Shown here: in pieces, positions 1 through 13,200 of the stretch | Numbering within the stretch: position 1 is the first letter of the stretch | How the letters are laid out: every line of letters begins with the position of its first letter | Assembly: GCF_022458985.1 (NCBI RefSeq) | Contig: NC_061772.1 | Coordinates: 6,001,501 to 6,065,500, forward strand | Direction: 5' to 3' | Length of the DNA stretch: 64,000 nt | DNA from: Mugil cephalus | Lineage: Eukaryota; Chordata; Actinopteri; Mugiliformes; Mugilidae | Translations under genes and position numbers: made by a program | The notes under the pieces: generated by a model | Database searches by the model: none | The model's input: the letters and a program-made list of their open reading frames with translations, nothing else | Told to the model about the DNA's origin: nothing

Positions 1-427
1 GCTATGGTCGGTCACTCTCTCTAACCAAACTATTACCTTGCATGTTCATACAGCATTTCCTCAATAAATGTTCATTCTTCACCTACCTGAGCTCTCCAAC
101 CATATATGACAATAGCCGAACCATCGACAACGTCGCCCATAGGATTTCCAAATAGTGGTTTTGAAGCTCAAAGTGGTACTGGGCGACGCCATCTCAGTAG
201 TGCCTGACTCCTCCTTAACTCCTGGCTAGTTCAAAGCTGGACAAAGATGTGGGATGAGAGTGGAGCTGAGGTGGGCGACTGATGAGTAGGCCGACAGTCA
301 GCATTTGTAACCCAAAGTAGCTATGACTGTAATTGTACAAAACTTTATAAAAACAAATAATGAGTAATATAAAAACTCACCACAGATTTGTCATTGCATG
401 GCCTAATTTTGAAATATATTTTTTAAT

Positions 428-1174
428 TTTAGCTCACCTCAAAGCTGAGCCAACTAGAGAACATAAGAGTAAATCTCAGAAGCTGGTGAAAAGTAAGAAC
501 TGTATCAGAAACACTTGGGCTGTATTGTAGAGAACACAACCTGTCAGCACCAGAGAAAAACAATGGGCAGCTTGCTACTTTAAATACAACTGTGTTTAAA
601 TCTCCCCTCCATACTGTTACCACGGTACAAAAGACAGTCTTTATCAAGTCTTTATCAAGTCTTTATCAAGTGAAGCCTCTTGCAAAACAAATGTATTGCA
701 AGTAGTAAGTGGAACCACTGTGGAGGGTAACGTAGTAAACGTAACTTTAGCTTGGACACCTGTGAAACACGCAAGTAACATTGCATTAACTTGCAGTTAG
801 CATTAGCATTAACATGTGCAATAGAAGAATCTGAATGATGACTTTTGTCCATATGAACACAGAGGGATGTCTTTATCAAGTGAAGCCTCTCTAACAAAGA
901 TATTACAAGAAGTAAGTGGAACCACTGTGGAGGGTAAAGTAGCAACTTCTGCTTGGACACCCCTGAAACATATAACTAACGTTGCACTACCTGGCAGTTA
1001 GCATTAGCATTAACATGTAACAAGAATCCCCTAAATAAACATTAACTTAACATAATTTCAGTCATGATTTAACCCATAATGTTATCCAGGCTGAAACTGA
1101 TGATGCATTACATCATCCGCTTAAAGCCTGGCCAACTAGAGAACAGTAAATCTCTAAAGCTGGTGAAAAGTAAG
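428..1174. repeat. Local imperfect direct duplication
   Basis: Two kinds of segment appear twice in the same orientation. The block at about 428-496 (AACTAGAGAACA..., CTGGTGAAAAGTAAG) returns at about 1120-1174. The block at about 659-817 (ATCAAGTGAAGCCTCT, AAGTGGAACCACTGTGGAGG, TTAGCATTAGCATTAACATG) returns at about 869-1018. Just before the first copy of the second block, an 11-base unit GTCTTTATCAA is repeated three times (about 637-669). The copies have diverged by substitutions and small indels, so the duplication is not recent. No coding potential is evident. Confidence 0.8.
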
Positions 1175-4100
1175 TCTAATAACAACATCATTTGCTCCAT
1201 AGCTATAATAGATAGATAATTTGCTCTGACTGACCTAATAAGAAGTGTGCCTGTTGATGATTGTCTCACTCCAGTCCTTCTTTTAATTGCCAAAGTCAAA
1301 CCAAAGTTGTCTACGACTGGCAGTGGCTGGTATGTGATAAAACTTCAAGTAAGTGCATTTGATTTTTCAGTTTCTGCACCAAAAAATACAACAAGACGAC
1401 ATTTTCACAGTTGAAAGTAACAGTGTTTGCCTGAAGTTCCCTCTGTTTTGCCTCCAGTTAACATCGTGACATCACAGTGACATGAAAGGGTCTATTGTAT
1501 CAATTGCTTGGTTTACCTATTTCTGTATATATATTTTTTCCTAACTGGTTTGATAAAATGTTTAACTTTTGTTTTCCAAAAACATCAGCAAAGAATTTGC
1601 GAACTCAGACCTCTCCAAAAACCTTCCAGTTACAAGGTGGTGAATACTACAAGAAGGGGCTGTTCATGTCAAGTTTATTTGGTTATTTTAACACAGTAAA
1701 TGCAATCCCCTTGTACATAATTCATTACCAGACCCAAATTCTGACAAGAATTTAGCTTAAAATATATCAGCTTTTATGTTGATGTTGGCAGCTTAAATTA
1801 GGGCTACCTACAGATACTGCCATGAATGCCTGAAAAAGACTGGATGACCCAGGGGCATTTAGTTGGTTGCATTTTGCAACCTCACAACTAGATGTCACTA
1901 AATCCAACATAGTGATCCTTTAAACTTTCCCTGTAAGATAAATTCCACTTGGTATCTGAACAGCCGTGCAATACTTGGGTTTTAGTGCTAATAAGTAGTA
2001 TGAAACATGATAAACATAAATTCAGCGGTGAGTTGCATGCCAACATTGGTATAAACTCAGGGAGTTCCTAACGTGGCTGCCGTCTCTTAGTCCTGTTAGA
2101 CAATGGGTCACATGATACAGGAAGTAAACTTAAACCTTTTGTAATTGCCACGTATTTCTGGCTTCTTTTGAATGCCTTATCTTTAATAAGGGTTTTCTCT
2201 CAATGAAAGGTAATCAGACTCTGCTGAAACTCGTGTTTTTTTCTCTGAGCCAACAGCGAGGCTTGGAGAGGATGATGATGTGTGTCTCGCTTGCCAGCAA
2301 TGAATATGGGGACTGGGCAAGAGCCCCAGCTGAGGCTCGGTGGCGCCTGGTTGGCGGTGCTGAAAAGGACTCATGCGATCCCTCGAAGGTTTGAGCATGA
2401 GAGGAAATAGAGGTCAGAAAAATGAAAATTAAATAAAATAATATAAAAAAATAATAATTGCAGAAATGTGGTGGATGTTTGTCCCTCAGTGCAGTCCTCC
2501 AGCTGGCTATCGGCAGTATCGGCAGCAGGTGCAGAGCTGCATTAAGTCAACATCTGGGCAGAGTCTCTGGCACTTCTCTCCATTTTTAGCCCCATGCTTT
2601 GGGTACGGAGATTAGGACCTCAGCCCATGAGCAGACTGATACAGCGGAAGTTCTCCAGCAGGACTGTGTGGAATGGCATGATAGGAATCATTTTGTCCCG
2701 AAATGGAAACCGTGGTTTTATTTAACAGACATTTTATTCATTTGTCGAGTTCACATTGCTGCATTCCTCTGACTGGACCGCACCACATTTACATAATTAG
2801 TTCTATAAGTTCTAGGAGACAAAAGGTCACTATATAACACTGAGTTGGGTTATTTTACAGCCACTGCAAATGACTCATTGTCAAAAGTTTAAAACAAATC
2901 ACTAATAGATAATTGATGAAATAGCATATTATTTCTGCAAACAGCATTTCATTAAAACCGTTGCGTAACAGGATCTTGTGTAACTTGGCCGCATGTTTCT
3001 TCTGAGTTCAGTGTGATTAGCTTTGGTTAGCTGGAAGCGTGCTGCTCTTAAATAAAAAGACAAATCAAAAGCGGTGTACAAATTAAAGATTGCACATAAA
3101 TGTTGGTTTTGGATCGTGCACTCATCATGTGCAGTCACAGCTGCAGTAAATGTTTTTTGTCTGATAAAACATCCTGAAAAATAAGATGATTGGCCTTCTG
3201 CAGGCCCCAAAAATACTCCAGTGACAGATGATACTGATTTATTTTATTGGTCCTCCAAATCCCATTATCCATGTAGGCCTGCGGCTGCAATGAATGCGGG
3301 CTATGTAGCAGTTTCCATTTCCTGGGTGCCTCTAAAATGTGAGCGATATGAGAGGTGATTCACTGCTGCTGGGGGGTGGGGGGTGCTTTCTGTTTCAGAA
3401 TGCCGTGACCCCTCACCAAGCACCTGCTCTAAAATTCAGCAAAACTCCTCCAGACACTGATCTCACACTAATCTTTGAGTCCCACCCTAGAAATCAGAGT
3501 GATGTCAGCTGCCGGCAGCGCATGGGGGTCTACTTGGAAAGCAATCAAATGCATGAATCAACTGAGCTCCACATGATCTTATCCGGACACATTCCACTCT
3601 TCCATGAATAGAAGAACACACAAACAATTGATTTGTAGCTGTAAGCAGTAGTTGAGAGGGTTTATAAAGTTTGCATTTAGTTCTTTCTTCTTAATGCTGT
3701 GAGCTGTTTATCTGAGGCCCTGATGTTTTTCCCTTGCAAGTGCAAGTGACCCACAGTTTCCCCTGCACAGCTAAACCCCAAGTCCATTCAACCATGTGAA
3801 AAGCTCAGGAGTCTGAGGTCATCTAACCCAGACAGCAGGCATCTCCCAGACATTTTTTCGCCGGTAGACAAAGCCATAAAATGTTCCAGTTTCAAATTAG
3901 TTTTGATGAGCGTGTTCTGGACAGGAATCAGATGAATTGGTCATGGGCATTAGGATATTTTTCGGACACATGTGGCGAGGGTGAGACAACTAGAGATATC
4001 CTCATCAGTGGAATGCGGAGGGCTTGTGAAAATTAGCTACGGGGATGAACAATTCTGACAATAGCATTTGCAATAAAAAGGGTCACCACCGTTCTCAGAT

Positions 4101-5993
4101 TCTGGGATAAAAATACCTCCCATAGAAGAAATATAAAAAGCAAATCAGTTTTCCACACACTAGACCGCAGTTCCTGACACAATTTTAACACAATTTTAAA
4201 AGGATTTCTTTATTACATCTAACGTACTCGTTGCCTCCTTGGTGCCGTGCCAATAAAACAAAAACAAATATCCATAAAAGGAGAATCTAAGCGGATTACA
4301 AACACATTCCAGGTCACAGTGTTATGTAGAGATTTGGGTGATCTGTCTCTGTTTCTGATCTTATCACCGAGCCGCCGGTATAAAGAAACAAGCACGGTGC
4401 TGACTTTTCGATCGATGCATGAATGCAGGTCCTTATCTCATCTCCTGCTCTGACAACTCCGAACTCAAAATGAACTCTCCCTTTCCTTCCATCTCCTCTC
4501 TCTTTCGAAGAAGGACAGCGTAAAGTGGGTTCAGAGTGAAGTAAAGACGCTCATTGTGCAGGCAGACAATAGAGTACCAGCGGCCTACAGTTACACTGAG
4601 TTGCCATGTTCCTGCAATGCAGTCTCTGGTTTCAGTGAAGCATGAATGTGGAGAAGACAAAGGTGAGGTGTACGTGTGAGAACAGTGGTCCTTTGTTGCC
4701 GAAACTGATTTGTTTTGACACGGAGACGCAGCAAAACTGAGACTTCACTTCTGCATGACACGCGCATCACGTGTGATTCATCTTGTTTTGAGGTTACTGG
4801 AACGGTGAAGTCATATTATAAGACGTCTACAGACCCGTATATGGGACGTGCGCTGACCCAAGTCTTTCTCTCTGATATTGATTCCAGCATCTGCCAATAA
4901 AAAAGTCTGATACCAGCTCAAATTTCCCAGCTTAAAAAAAATAAAATAAAAAAATGTGTGGAAGTTCTTGTAGTAATGCTGTGTCTGATACTTGATCTTA
5001 ATCTGCTCACAATCACACAGATATCAATCTGGTAAAGTAGATGGGTGTGTACCTACTGCAACACTTCTTAGAACTATGAATGATCTCTCCTCAAACGAAA
5101 GATAAGGCCTTGACTCAACTGCTAGTAACATAAGAACAATGTCCCGGTGCTTTGTAACATTTGGCCAGGCTGAAGTAGAATGTATAGAAAAAGAGCTCAG
5201 CATTCATGTATGTTTCTTGCCTTTGTGCTCGTCGGGTTTCGCTGATGGAAGCTGCCTCTGCTGAGCACAGGCACTTAGTTTGAATCACGTTCATATGGCG
5301 ACACCTGGTGGACGCTTCTCAACACACACAGTCAGCTTCATATTCGTCTGGACACATTCATTGCTGTTTTAGCTGTTTGTGAAAACATTTTTGAGCTTGT
5401 TATTCCATAAATATTACTCCTCAGACTATAACAACTTTAGCGTCCAAATGAGAGGAGGACGTCCTTAGGCTGCAAAAACAAAACTAATCTATCAGAGAGA
5501 CAGCAGGGACATTAAGACCGGCCAAATCAACCGGCCGTGAGTGCTTATTGTCAGGCCAAACATAGCCCACTTCATGACATCCAGACAAATGAAGAACACT
5601 CTCCGGTGCGTGGAAACAAAATGATCCAAGTCTGCTCTAAAGCGAACAGCTAATGAGAGGATGGGTTTCCAAGTTGCAAACCATTCATGAAGTGCAGTTT
5701 AGTATCTGGAACAGCTTGTTTTGACAAATGAAATAAATCTCTACCAAAAAACAAAACAAAAACAAATGGAAAAGGATGCTGGACATGGTGTTAAATTCAG
5801 TATTTTATGTTTGTCCAATTACTTTTTGGCCCCGGAAAATAGGGGATGGCTACACATCCTAAACCTTTCCTCCATTTTCGATGTAAATACCCTAAAACTA
5901 AAGCCAAGAGACTGCACCTTAATTAAGCCCAAATGACTGTAACCTTAAAATGCTTTCATAAACAAGAACAATACATATGTCAGTGGCCAAATA

Positions 5994-6523
5994 CACTCAC
6001 TGTCCACTTTATTAGGTACACCCGTTCAATTGCTTGTTAACGCCAATTACATATAGTCATGTAGAGGTGATCAAGACAACTTGTTGAAGTTCAAACCGAG
6101 CATCAGAATGGCATCAGTATTGTTGCTGACCATGTCCATCCCTTTATAACCACAGTGTACCATCTTCTGACGGCTACTTCCAGCAGGATAATGCACCATG
6201 TCACAAAGTTCATATCATCTCAAACTGGTTTCTTGAACATGATAATGAGTTCAGTGTACTCCAATGGCCTCCACAGTCACCAGATCTCAATCCAATAGAG
6301 AACCTTTGGGATGTGGTGGAACGGGAGATTCACATCATAGATGTGCAGCCGACAAATCTGCAGCAACTGTGTGATGCTATCATGTCAACATGGACTAAAA
6401 TCTCTAAGGAATGTTTCCAACACCTTGTTGGAAGTATGCCATGAAGAATTAAGGCAGTTCTGAAGGCAAAAGGGGTCCAACCTTTTACTAGCAAGGTGTA
6501 CCTAATAAAGTGGCCGGTGAGTG
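5994..6523 (+). mobile_element. Tc1/mariner-like DNA transposon relic, internally deleted
   Basis: The element is bounded by imperfect inverted ends (left CACTCACTGTCCACTTTATT, right its near reverse complement ending GGCCGGTGAGTG) and flanked on both sides by TA (5992-5993 and 6524-6525), the target duplication of this superfamily. Inside, the plus strand encodes the C-terminal end of a DDE transposase. QQDNAPCH carries the second catalytic Asp, and WPPQSPDLNPIENLWD carries the third catalytic position (Glu). A stop then interrupts the frame after QHLVGSMP. At about 530 bp it is about a third of a full-length Tc1 element. The N-terminal DNA-binding region and the first Asp are missing, so it cannot make active transposase. 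Confidence 0.9.
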
Positions 6524-6865
6524 TATATGTGGATCTAATGGTATGTGAGTCATGATGGCTGCAAGGTTGGAACTGATAAAATGGAAACGATTGCTGGATT
6601 CTTTAGCTGCATTTATGTTTTTATTCGTACAAAGGCTCACGTCAAACTATGAAATGAAAATGGCTCGTACACTTTCATGTAGAAAATGTTTTTGTTATAA
6701 CAGGCACAGAAAACGCGTTTACTCCAACAACCTGCTAAATAAGAATTCAAAACACAAAAAATGCGAAAAGGACAAGTAGTTTCATTAACGTAGCAGGGAA
6801 TGGAGGAGCTAAAATCATGGAGAGAACTAAACTGAGTGATAATTTAAAAGACTCTCTTACTAGCT

Positions 6866-6871
6866 TTTATT
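6866..6871 (-). terminator. Candidate SWAP70 polyadenylation signal
   Basis: TTTATT on the plus strand reads AATAAA on the gene strand, about 420 bases past the SWAP70 stop. It is the first canonical hexamer I noticed downstream. Transcript data are needed to confirm that it is used, so this is only a candidate. Confidence 0.35.
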
Positions 6872-7287
6872 CAGGGGTTTCTTGTTATGTCTTTTCATAT
6901 TTCAAGATTATTTTGTCAGACTCTCCAGGGTCAAGAAATCACTTCTAGTGCTTTGTTTGTTACTGAAGAAACTGATGCACATTTTTAAGTAACCAAATAG
7001 GATTAGTTTAGTAACTATTATGTGGCTCGGTCAGTGCTACAACTATAATGCGCTTCACTATAGATGCTGTGTTCAAACTCACAGCCTAGTCGCTACACAC
7101 TACACCACCTGTACTGCCCAGCACTTTATCTTAAACCAGAGCGTGAAAATGGATCCTCTATAGATGCAAATTTTACAGTTTACAGTTAACGTCTCAATAC
7201 ACTATTGAGAGAACAATCTGTCTGATGTCTGAGTGAACAAGGAGGTGATTTTGGATACAGGCAGAGTTTTCACAAACAGCGCTTTAT

Positions 7288-10200
7288 CTATGACGACGAC
7301 TGAGCCTGAGCTCCCTGGTTCTTGCTCTCCTGCCATGTTTTCTTCCTCAGCTCGAGCTCGGCATCAGTGAACGATGCTGGACCCCAGTTGGTTATCCGCT
7401 GAGGTCCTTTATGACCTAAATAAACAGGGCAAAACAGAAGAGATTCACAGGTGACATCAGACATGTTCCCTTTGCAGCATGTTGCACCCCTCTCTCATCC
7501 CATTACTTCCTGACTTCTTTAACGTAAAGGCACACAGAAGATCAAAAACATATCCTCCTACCTGGCTGAATGAGACGCACCAGCCCCTCATGTTTGGCCA
7601 CCTTGTCTTTCCAAGTCTTCGTCTTGTTAGATGCTCGCTCAAGCTTCCTCGACACCTCCTGTGTTTGAAGGTGAAAGACGGAGACAGATTTTGACCACAT
7701 TAACTCTGACGTTTGCAGAGAACATATGTGGGAATGAATGGAGCACACTGAAACATTTATTATTATTTCTTTTCAAGAAACCAATTGGATTTAATGGCGT
7801 TTTCAGTTTATTTTAAGACGCATATTGAGTTATAGTGTATGCCTTTGGTGTAAACTTGTCTCTCGAAAAAGACAAACACTGAAAGAAATGAATTGTAGTT
7901 GTAATGTCTATTCCTTACGTTATACTGCTGCAGAGCTCCGTGCCGCTCCCGCTCCAGTCTCTCCAGCTGCTGCATGGCTGCTTGCAGGTCTCTCTCCTTG
8001 GCCAGCTGCTCCGCCTTCAGCTCTTGCTTCTCAGCCTCCGTCTGAGACAGCGCCCTCTGCTGCTGCAGGTGGATCTGCTCTAGCTCTGCCCTCTTTTCTG
8101 CCTCTTCCTCCAGCAGCCTGTCACAGCAACACACAGAACGGATGCTTATAATTTCTTTCAGAGACTTTCTGTATTACTCACATTGTGGAATTGCCCCTCT
8201 GATTATTTAATGGACATGAGCGTCTTGGACTGATGTAAAAGGAGACACTGTGTAGGAAAGAAAGGGGCCTTTTCCTGTTTTTGCTGTGAAACATTGCAAC
8301 AGGAATGTGGTTTAGTTAGGGTTGTACAGTTATGTTCATCTTTATGATCACTTATAACTAGTGGTCATGTGTATTCTTAACTTTGGGAAGCCAGCTAATC
8401 ACATGACAGACTCGATCTTTGTTACCACTATAAGAGATGAATGTTTCTCTGGTGTACTTCTGAGATCCTCCTTGCCACTTCGTGTGCTGAGGCGCCGTGA
8501 TCTCCTATTGTAATTACAATATACTCTAAAACTTTAAACCTTTCAGTTTTCCGTGATTATTACGTGTCTGGAGTGCTATCTGTCAGACAATATCCACCAC
8601 AACTTACCAGCTGCATCACATACAATCACGTACATAAGAGATGATTTTCAGCTACGGCAGCAAATCACTACTTTGAGCATTTTGTTGTTTTACTACTGCC
8701 AACAAAGTACAAAACATGTGCACTCATTTGGTTTTACTCTCATAGTTTTCTCCAGGCATGAGGAAACTATATTTGCATCAGTCTCTGCATGAAACTCTGC
8801 CGTGGAATCTCTCACATACTGTTTTTAGTTTTGTTTTTCGAAGCTGGGTCTGGTAAAATCCTACGTCATTATTGTTGCGTCCACATCCAGTATTTATCCA
8901 CATAATGTCCAGTGTAAGTGAAGGGGTGTGTTACTGAGACCTGGCCTGCAGCTTCCTCATGGCCTCCTCATCCTGCTTGGCCTGCCTCTCATCCTCTAAG
9001 GCCTCCTGTAGCCGGTGGTACATGTCCTCCAGCTCGCGGACGCGCTGCAGGTACTGCTCCAGCTCACTGGACTTCTGAGCCACCTGCTCCTCCATCTGCT
9101 GGCGCACCTGAATGAGACAACACACACCTGCAGGTCAACTGTGAGTCGGCATTTGACTGATACTTTGACATCTGCTTCCTTTCGTCTTCACCCACATCAG
9201 CCTACGCGGGCCGCAATGTAACGTGCGAAACTAGTAAAGTTTTTGTTATCCTGAACAGACAATGTCTTCGAGACATTAATGAGTGCGGTCATTCAAGGGG
9301 ATGGTTAATATGCTCATCTGACACCAAACATAACTCCATACCATGGGATGTTTCATTCAAATGTTTATTTGAGTTCCTGTTTCCAGAGGGAGCAAAGCCA
9401 CAGTGCTGGTTATGGTGACTTAATCAGAAACTAAAAGGTCAACACAAACACAGCTAAAAAGATGAGTAATTTCGTCTGCACTCATGATAAAGCCATCACA
9501 TAACCAAAAGTGGTTACCATTTTCTCTCTCTCCAAGTCCAGCCTGTAGCGATCCTGCAGGTCTGTCTGAGTCTTCATCCTCCTGAGCTCCTCTAGCGAGG
9601 CTTTAGCCGCGGCCTCTTCCATTTTCTGTGACGCACAAAAGAGGAAAGTGCTGGTACATGTGCGTTTGTCTGCAGGCCACATCAGGCCAAAAGGAAATCC
9701 TTTTCATACAAACAAGTCAAAGTTGGGCTTTGTTAAGAGAAATCTGTGGTTGCTTAGAGCACTTCTAGGTAAAATAACCAATAACAATAGCAAAGAGCAA
9801 CTTTTGATGTAATGTTTAACTTTACATCGCCAGTGACTGTGTTTATAGAGATAAATCATCTTAGGCGTTTAAAAAAAGCCATCTGGCATGTTGGAAGGAG
9901 AAGTGAAAAATCATTAATAATCACTGTGTATGAGCTGCAGAGTGCATACGCCTTCACTAGAAGCAGGTGTTCCTGGCTGATACACAATGTTGTTTGCATA
10001 ACAAGTTTTGCTTCCCTGTTCTGTTGAATTGAGTGTGCATGTGCTTTGAACCAGAATGTGTGTACATAAGCAGAAGTGGACAAAAACTCTGATTTTTGCT
10101 TCTGGTAATTGAGTTACACTGAACTAGTGCTTGTACCACCTCGCAGCCATCTGGCTTAAATATATTTAAACATATGTATCCCTAATCAATATCAGCTTGA

Positions 10201-13200
10201 GCCCAGACAAAATTACCTTTTACTTAACTTCATTTACGTTCAAAGAGAGTTCTAATACTTCAAATTTCAGCGAGTCTGAAATAGCCGAACTTAGAAAGCT
10301 GCCCTTCAAAGAAGAGCACATTTGTAAAATCCTTCATCAGGGAGGCCTGGATTTAATCATGACAACCTGTACTTTAGTTTGTGAACTCTTATACTCTTAC
10401 TCTTATTTTGACATTTGACCAGTGCAAACCAAAATAATCCTAAATCTCCCTTCTCCAAGTCACACTCTAAAAAGTGTATTTGTGTAGTAGGTGAAGCAAT
10501 GTTTTGCATGAGTCTCACTCAGTTCTCTGCTTTAGTCATGGCAGTGTATTTTTGTGGATTACATCAACTTGAAATTACACTTTTCCGGTTAGCCCACGAT
10601 TCTTATTCAGGTCAAAGTGTGACGGTTAAATTACTTTAGGTTTAATTTTAGTGCATCTGACTCCAAGATGTTTTTTTTCTGATTTTTCCAGAATGACATT
10701 TCGCCCCTTTGATTTTTTTTTCTAGTTGTCTTTTTTTGTCCTGAAAGTCAGAAATAAATCAATTTATTTTGTTTAAAAGATTTTTTCCCTCATTAGATTA
10801 ATATACTGAATCTTCAAACACACTTCACACACACACTACGATTTCTCCTTTGGGCTAAGAAATGGCGATGTGCCATGTTATGGAAGCACATGGAGCATGT
10901 ACATTGAACTTCTTTTGGATATTGGACCTTTGTACGGGGCAGAACAGTGGCTCTGTGGTGAGCCCTGACGCCTCACAGCGAGACGGTCTGGGGTCAAGGA
11001 TGATTGGTGGGTGTGAGTGGTTGGAAGGGACTTGTGACCTGCCCAGAGTGAACCCTGCCTCTTGCCCGATAACTATAAGAGGTACCTTTCCTGAAACCAT
11101 GCTATTAGGTTATTAAGCAGCAGTATTTTACAAATAATTGAGTTGAAAAATTAAAAACTTCTAAGTGGATGTGCCTTAAATTTAAGTTGCACTAATGTGA
11201 ACTGTTGATTTCAAAGCTCTCAAATTATTAACTGTATCTGACTCAAATCAACTGTCTTAATCTAACTTGCAAACCTAAGTTGAAAAAAACACAAACCCTC
11301 CTCATGGCCTCCAGCTCCCTCTGTTTGCTCTCATTGGCTGCCTGGAGCTGCTTCATCCTCTCCGCCAGGTCCTCCTCCTCCACCTGCTGCTTCTGCCTGA
11401 GCTCCCTGCGTCTCAGCCGGGCCTCCCGATGGGGAGACAGCATCCCCAGCCGGAGGTGCTGGATGCATGTTTGAATAGCTGGCACAAGACGGAGTCAGAG
11501 GGGAATCGTACTGAAAATGACGTTCAAAACCTCAAGAGACAATGATGACGAGACTCTTTCTGAAGAGGAAGTCACAGAGGAGTGGAAAATGACTAGTCAG
11601 TACCTTGAATCCACTCCTGCTTCTTCTTTTTGTCTGACGCACTGATCTCAAAACTCTTATCAAGACACTTGATAATGAACAGGCATTTTTTCCCTTCTTT
11701 GTCGGGTAGAGACTGTAGGGGGAAAATATCATGGCACCCACAGTCACATGACAATAATATACAGCACCACACATTCCTGACGTTGTCACATATAAGGCGA
11801 CAGAGAGAACTCAACAAACTGCAAATTAACAAAGCCCATGCTTCTTCATAATGATAATTTAACACAACTAAATTCAGAAACACAATGCAAGAAGCACAAG
11901 GAGCAGCAGAGTTGTTTCCAGGGGATCTCAAAAGTTGATGAAAATGGTTGGAATAAATGCTCAAAAATAATTAGTACCATCGGCCTGCAAATTAGTTGTG
12001 TATTTCATCAGATTATTTGAACTGGCAGGCTACTATGAAGCAAAAGGCTCCGACCGAAGGACACAACATCAGGACCAAAACATCAGGACCATGGTGAGCC
12101 TGATGAAGGCCACAGGCTGAAATGCGTCAGCCTAATAAATCTTTCTCAGTTTTGTTTATATGCCAATACTTGTATGTCTTATTCCCTTTTATTTTGTTAT
12201 TTATCTTTATAGAGTCCACTCTTTTTTCTGCCCCTTCGTACGCTATTGCAAACTGGAATTTTCTAGTTTCTAATTCTAATTTGTCAAACAGATGAAGATG
12301 TTTTCTTCTATTCATCTCTATGTATGCTGAGTTCTCTCTGCCACCGTACAGGTATTATTTTGGGAATACAAATAGTTTAGTCAACACAGCCTAAGAGTGT
12401 GACCTCATATTGTTACAAACTAAATGATTAACCTCCACGCAGCAGCTCTGGTCAAGAATTATATCTCCCTTCTTCTCCTCAAGGTCTTCGCTGACATAGT
12501 ATGACAGCGAGGTGGGTCGAAGGACAAACCAGCGCTCGGTCCAGTTCTTCCTCCTGTGGCCCTTTTTCATCATGTATTCCTTCAAAACACAGCGTGGGAG
12601 TAAAGAAACACACTTCAGTCACCACGTTGGGCCGGCATCATAATGATCTAAGTGAGCAAGTCAAACTGAAACGCCATACACAAGACCATCATCCTGTCTG
12701 ACCTCCTTGAGCACATCCAGTATGAGCTCAGAGTAGACCTCACTGATGCCCATCGACAGGGTCGGACGGTTCATGCCCTTGCTGAAGTAACCCATCCCCA
12801 CCAGCTCAATCAGCTCCCAGACAGTCAGGTAGCCCTTGTTCAGCTGCAGCTTGTAATCTGCAAACATCTCCTCGTTCCACTCAAGCCCCATGGCCTCTGT
12901 CAGCTTTCGCAGGAAGTATTCAATCTAACGAGATAAACTTGTATGAAAACCTTCGCTTTAAACTTAGATCACACATAAGGCGAGGTGCAGCAATCTTCCT
13001 CACCTCTTCAATGACGATGACCAGTGGGTATTTCTCTTCAGACAGAAAGTTGAATATGCACCAGACTTTGAAAGCGTCTCTCTCTGAGATGAGTAGATTT
13101 TGAATGTGCATATTTTTCTTGCAACACAGCGTCCAACACATCCTGTAGAACTCCTGAAGATCGAAATCCTCCTGTACCTGTGAATGAAAAGGCTTCATTC

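Larger units (their letters stand above)
1..7287. other. Non-coding flank downstream of SWAP70
   Basis: I find no exon resembling a known protein on either strand. Open frames here are short, lack splice-flanked homology and look like chance. The stretch holds a local duplicated block (about 428-1174), a decayed Tc1-like element (5994-6523) and, at its right end, the probable 3' UTR of SWAP70. From about 1175 to 5990 I see only AT-rich unique-looking sequence. Conserved non-coding elements could be present, but a single sequence cannot show them. Confidence 0.6.

Noticed and set aside
655-960. 101-codon minus-strand frame with an internal repeat (YPPQWFHLLL twice)
   Set aside because: The repetition simply reflects the duplicated DNA block. 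There is no homology or splice context.
7825-8151. 108-codon plus-strand open frame
   Set aside because: It is antisense to SWAP70 exon 10. The low-complexity Ala/Pro composition comes from reading the coiled-coil codons backwards.
8918-9115. Pro/Ala-rich plus-strand frame
   Set aside because: Antisense shadow of SWAP70 exon 9.
11593-11964. 123-codon minus-strand frame
   Set aside because: Only its last part (11712-11604) is SWAP70 exon 6. The upstream part is read-through of intron 5.
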